Below, piece after piece: positions 18,448 through 21,306 of a stretch of DNA of 21,306 nucleotides (positions within the stretch are counted from its first letter, which is position 1; each line of letters starts with the position of its first letter). The notes beneath the pieces were generated by a model. It ran no database searches, was not told the DNA's origin, and was given only the letters and a program-made list of their open reading frames with translations. The DNA comes from Silene noctiflora (taxonomy: Eukaryota > Streptophyta > Magnoliopsida > Caryophyllales > Caryophyllaceae). The translations under genes and the position numbers were made by a program. Where the stretch lies: positions 89,592 to 110,897 of the forward strand of contig VHZZ01004232.1 in assembly GCA_009801015.1 (NCBI GenBank). Reading direction: 5' to 3'.

Positions 18448-18797
18448 CTAGGTAGCACGGACACTCCTCCTAACTAGCTATTTCGTGTTGGACGTCGTAT
18501 TGGACTTCCGACACTCGGCGGACACACGCCTAAACATGTTATAGTTTAGACGAGGAATAAAATGTCAAAACAGATTGATTAGAAGATGAGTTTGGGTGGA
18601 AAATGAGAATTAGTTATAGTTAAGGTGAAATTTTACGCTCACTTATTTAAATTTATTTCAAATGCATTAGAAAATAAAATCATGCGCTATTTATAACCAC
18701 AAAATATATATTTCATTAAATTTAAATAGCGTGTCCCGTGTCCTAAATTTCATGGGATGTCGTATCATGTGTCAGTGTCCGTTTTGGTGCTACCTAG
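18448..18797. mobile_element. hAT-like MITE (350 bp)
   Basis: Perfect 11-bp terminal inverted repeat CTAGGTAGCAC...GTGCTACCTAG, flanked by the 8-bp direct repeat GTGGTTGT (18440-18447, 18798-18805), the duplication size of hAT elements. Subterminal GGACAC/GTGTCC words are repeated on both sides (for example near 18460, 18513, 18735 and 18775), as in hAT transposase-binding regions. An alternative reading with a 9-bp duplication (GGTGGTTGT) and a slightly asymmetric end would suggest Mutator. There is no coding capacity. Confidence 0.75.
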
Positions 18798-19071
18798 GTG
18801 GTTGTACGTGGTGGTTGCGGCCTATGGTGCGCGGTAGTTGGATTAATTTGAGAGGATTTATTATAAAATGAAATTGAATGTGTAGAAATGATGAAGATAT
18901 AATGGTTATTTATGTCCATAATTGAATAAATCATATTTATAAATAAGCGTCTCCCATTGATTATATATTTATATATGAATCTCATGATTAAGCTGTTTTT
19001 ATCATCAACACTCTTGTTTTATTGTAAAAATCGCAAGATTAATTACAGAGTATAATCTCAAGTTTTAGGTT

Positions 19072-19240
19072 CCCAATAAGTCTCACTTGTGATGGGTCAA
19101 GTATCACTCACATCGGTATATAAGACGAAAAGTAGAATGCATAGGGAATCACAAATGAATTGTCTTTATCCTCCCATGTAGGTTTTATTTGACCTGTCAT
19201 AAGCTTGTGACGGATATCGGCCGTCACAAATAAGAATTTG
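19072..19240. mobile_element. Candidate MITE with hairpin end
   Basis: The left segment CTTGTGATGGGTCAAGTAT and the right segment (reverse-complement ATTTGTGACGG and GACAGGTCAAATAA) are loosely inverted. Near the right end a perfect 9-bp stem TTGTGACGG/CCGTCACAA (19205-19213, 19221-19229) encloses ATATCGG. The boundaries and target duplication are unclear. Confidence 0.35.
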
Positions 19241-19261
19241 TGCTTCCTAATCATGCTAATA

Positions 19262-19566
19262 TCTACATAGTATAAAAGCTAATTCGTTTAGAGGATTTTC
19301 ATTGGTTTTCAAGTTTTTTAACCGGGGTCCACAATAATTTTTTTCCTTAAATTGTCCACCCTACTAATCCATTATTTATCACAACATTTCATTTCTCTAA
19401 AACTTATTAAACATTACAAAATTAATGTCAGAAATTCTATAATTAAGACGAGTGCCACATCACCTAGATGTGTTCAGGTAGATCTTATTCTTACGTCTAA
19501 TATTAATATACTTCCAATAAAACTTTTAAAGCAACCCATGTATTTTTTGCACGGGTTTAAAACTAA
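19262..19566 (+). mobile_element. Non-autonomous Helitron-like element (305 bp)
   Basis: It begins TCTACATAGTATAAAAGC after an A (19261) and ends CTAA before a T (19567), matching the 5'-TC...CTRR-3' ends and A/T insertion site of Helitrons. A hairpin ACCCATG/CACGGGT (19534-19540, 19550-19556, one A-C mismatch) lies 10 nt before the 3' end, as expected. No Rep/helicase is encoded. Confidence 0.7.
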
Positions 19567-19930
19567 TAAACAAATGCAGAGTTAGTTCAAAAAGTGACCA
19601 AGGTAGATGCTTCATTGACTAAGTAAAGACAAAATACTATCCGCCATATTGTTTAATCCGAACTAAAAGCGGGTAATAGTGCAGGAGTAAACATCCTATT
19701 CCCTTACCCCACTATTTGTCGAAACTCGAAGCGATTAATGCACTGAGATAATGTTGTTGCTATTAAACTTGAGACTACTGATTATGCCATGCTAATTGAT
19801 AACACTTACCGGTTGCTCTAAGCCTCTAAACACTTATAAGTATTGTAATAACTATATCATGAAAATAATACACCAACTAGAGTGGTTTTACAAACTTCTT
19901 TATCTCTAGAATACTAAGTCAAAAGTTATT
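19567..19930. other. Upstream region of the receptor-like pseudogene
   Basis: AT-rich DNA with no supportable gene. It may contain the former promoter of the broken receptor-like gene at 19931, but no convincing TATA box was identified. Confidence 0.4.
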
Positions 19931-20322
19931 TGTTTTTTTACTTAGAAACTACCTTTCATGCATGGTCATGCATCAAACAAGCAACAAACATCCCCTTCAT
20001 ACTATTTCCACTTTTCTTAATCTTTGCATCAACTCACAACTCTTCTTTTTCGAGCCACTGTCCATACGACGAGAAGTCATTACTCCTCCAGCTGCGAATT
20101 GGCCTCAACTTCAACCACTCATTATCAACCAAGTTAGTCACATGGAACCAAACCAAGGACCGGTGCAAATGGTATGGCATCCAATGCAACTACACCAACG
20201 GCCGAGTCATAGACTTGGATTCGAGCAATGAAGCAATCATTCGCGGAATAGACAAACTCAAACTTTTATTTTATCTCAAAAATTAACTTTAAATCTAGCC
20301 TACAATCCTGTCCTAGGCGGGA

Positions 20323-20330
<8 letters not shown>
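19931..20330 (+). pseudogene. 5' fragment of an LRR receptor-like protein gene (Ve1/RLP-like), broken
   Basis: The frame reads a hydrophobic segment resembling a signal peptide (IPFILFPLFLIFAS, about 19990-20030). A cysteine-capped LRR N-terminal domain follows: SSHCPYDEKSLLLQL, STKLVTWNQT, then DRCKWYGIQCN and GRVIDLDSSN. The spacing of Cys, Trp and the CxWxGxxC motif is that of plant receptor-like proteins and kinases; intact members sense ligands at the plasma membrane. It is broken three ways. No ATG is in this frame; the ATGs at 19958, 19962 and 19968 are out of frame. A single-base loss near 20280 shifts the frame, after which LTLNLAYNPVLGGIPHI continues in another frame until about 20330. 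Then the homology stops at an (AT)n(AG)n tract, and the LRR array, transmembrane and any kinase parts are absent from the window. Confidence 0.85.

Positions 20331-20414
<84 letters not shown>
20329..20414. repeat. Composite microsatellite (AT)15(AG)28
   Basis: Uninterrupted AT dinucleotides (20329-20358) pass directly into AG dinucleotides (20359-20414). It sits exactly where the LRR homology ends, so it marks the breakpoint or the edge of inserted DNA. Such tracts are length-variable and prone to assembly error. Confidence 0.97.
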
Positions 20415-20417
<3 letters not shown>

Positions 20418-21306
20418 CAAGTGAGCCCACTCTTACACATTGAGTCCATAAGTCTCATTTAGGGCCATTGGATGGGGAAGATGGAGGGCTGAGATTGAAA
20501 GCAAAAAAGAGGGGATTAATGCTAATTAAACACTCTCCCTCTCTACCTTCACTAACCCACATTAATCAAACACTAATCTACTATATATAATTTATTTTTC
20601 CACTCACTTCTCTCTCATTCACACAATTCATTACTCTACTCCCTCTCTAAAACCCAAATTAATTCAAAACCCAAATAAATATACCTCATATCCTAACAAA
20701 AAAACTCAAAAAATACTCCCTCTTCCTCACTCACTCACCAGTCACCACCACCTACTCCGACGACTCACCACCACGCCACCATCACAACCACCCTCCTCAC
20801 TTCCGCCTGCCGCCTGCTCGCGACACCAACACCACCACCCCTCACCACCCTCCTCTTCCCTCCCGCGACATCAAAACCCAGATTTCGTTTTTTTTTTTTG
20901 ATCTGTTTTGTTTCTGTTTTTTTTTTTTCAAGATTTCCTTTTTTTTTTTCCATATTTTTTTGTTGTTAGTATGAAGAGATCTACAAAAAAAAATATTAGA
21001 TCTACGACAACAACAACGCCATCCACCGCCGTCACCGGCCTCCACTCTTCGTCCAGATCTGGGTTTTTCTTGCAGTTTTTTTTTTGTTAGATCTAATGGT
21101 CTTGTTTATATTTTTTTTGCTTTCGTCCAGATCTAATGTCTTTTAAGCAAGAAAGTTGGATATTTTATGTCAAAATTAGTCACTTTTTCTGAAAATGAGA
21201 GTTAATCAGGCAAAAAGTTTGAAACTTGTGGGGGTTAGTGGTTGGAGGAAGAGAAGGAAAAGAGTATATATTTATATTTTTTTTAAACTTGTGTGGGCAA
21301 AAAGTT
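20415..21306. other. Unassigned CT-, CCACC- and poly-T-rich sequence
   Basis: This opens with GGATCAAGTGAGCCC and a GGCCATTGGATGGGG segment, then a TATA-like string (TATATATAA, 20582-20590) followed by a CT-rich stretch resembling a plant 5' leader. After that come a CCACC-rich block (about 20740-20870), several T runs and three AGATCTA words. All reading frames are low-complexity. It could be a promoter and leader of a gene beyond the window, or a non-autonomous transposon that truncated the receptor-like gene. I see no decisive terminus. Confidence 0.35.

Noticed and set aside
18001..18464. Minus-strand frames with Pro/Ser/Thr-rich products
   Set aside because: Low-complexity translation of a GTGG-rich block; no family similarity, and interrupted by a transposon.
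20765..21090. Frames of 60-67 codons on both strands near the right edge
   Set aside because: Translations of T runs and CCACC repeats (Lys- or Phe-rich), with no sign of coding.

Overview
The window is plant nuclear DNA. It has short exons separated by long AT-rich introns with GT/AG borders, a chloroplast-targeted Clp subunit gene, a rubber-elongation-factor family gene, and many non-autonomous transposons. The style of the repeats (Stowaway-type ends, LTRs beginning TGTAAYAC) suggests a core eudicot. Caryophyllales is my guess, not something the sequence proves. Two single N positions (313, 2588) show it is an assembly with small uncertainties.

Layout from left to right. Positions 1-1128 are the open end of a minus-strand LTR-type sequence with a 19-bp-period palindrome array upstream of its TATA box. 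Positions 1275-1958 are a Mutator-like miniature element with a 9-bp target duplication. Positions 2452-4531 carry a complete three-exon gene for a 250-aa REF/SRPP-like protein (stress and lipid-droplet family); its first intron holds a probable SINE and Stowaway-type miniature elements. A tRNA-derived SINE with a 20-bp target duplication (5272-5416) and a small Stowaway (5469-5607) sit between the two genes. Positions 5867-16202 carry a complete nine-exon gene for CLPR3, a non-catalytic subunit of the plastid Clp protease (327 aa assembled by hand). Its 5.1-kb first intron contains a solo LTR (7003-8640), a 2.0-kb non-autonomous LTR retrotransposon (8680-10711) and an Au-type SINE tail (about 11034-11171). 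Intron 2 holds a 1.03-kb PIF/Harbinger-like element and intron 4 a 313-bp Stowaway. Intron 8 has a GC donor. Plausible 3'-UTR exons follow the stop codon.

Right of CLPR3 the sequence is repeat-dominated: a GTGG-rich block interrupted by a 350-bp hAT-like element (18448-18797), a candidate hairpin MITE (about 19072-19240) and a 305-bp Helitron-like element (19262-19566). Next come a broken 5' fragment of a leucine-rich-repeat receptor-like protein gene (about 19931-20330), a composite (AT)15(AG)28 microsatellite, and an unexplained CT/CCACC/poly-T-rich stretch to the end.

The two intact genes are convergent in neither orientation nor function. Both are on the + strand, about 1.3 kb apart, and I see no sign that they work together. 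I found no undescribed multi-gene system. The most interesting items are the density of well-bounded mobile elements inside CLPR3, its GC-AG intron, the 19-bp palindrome array, and the decayed pol tail in the small LTR element.
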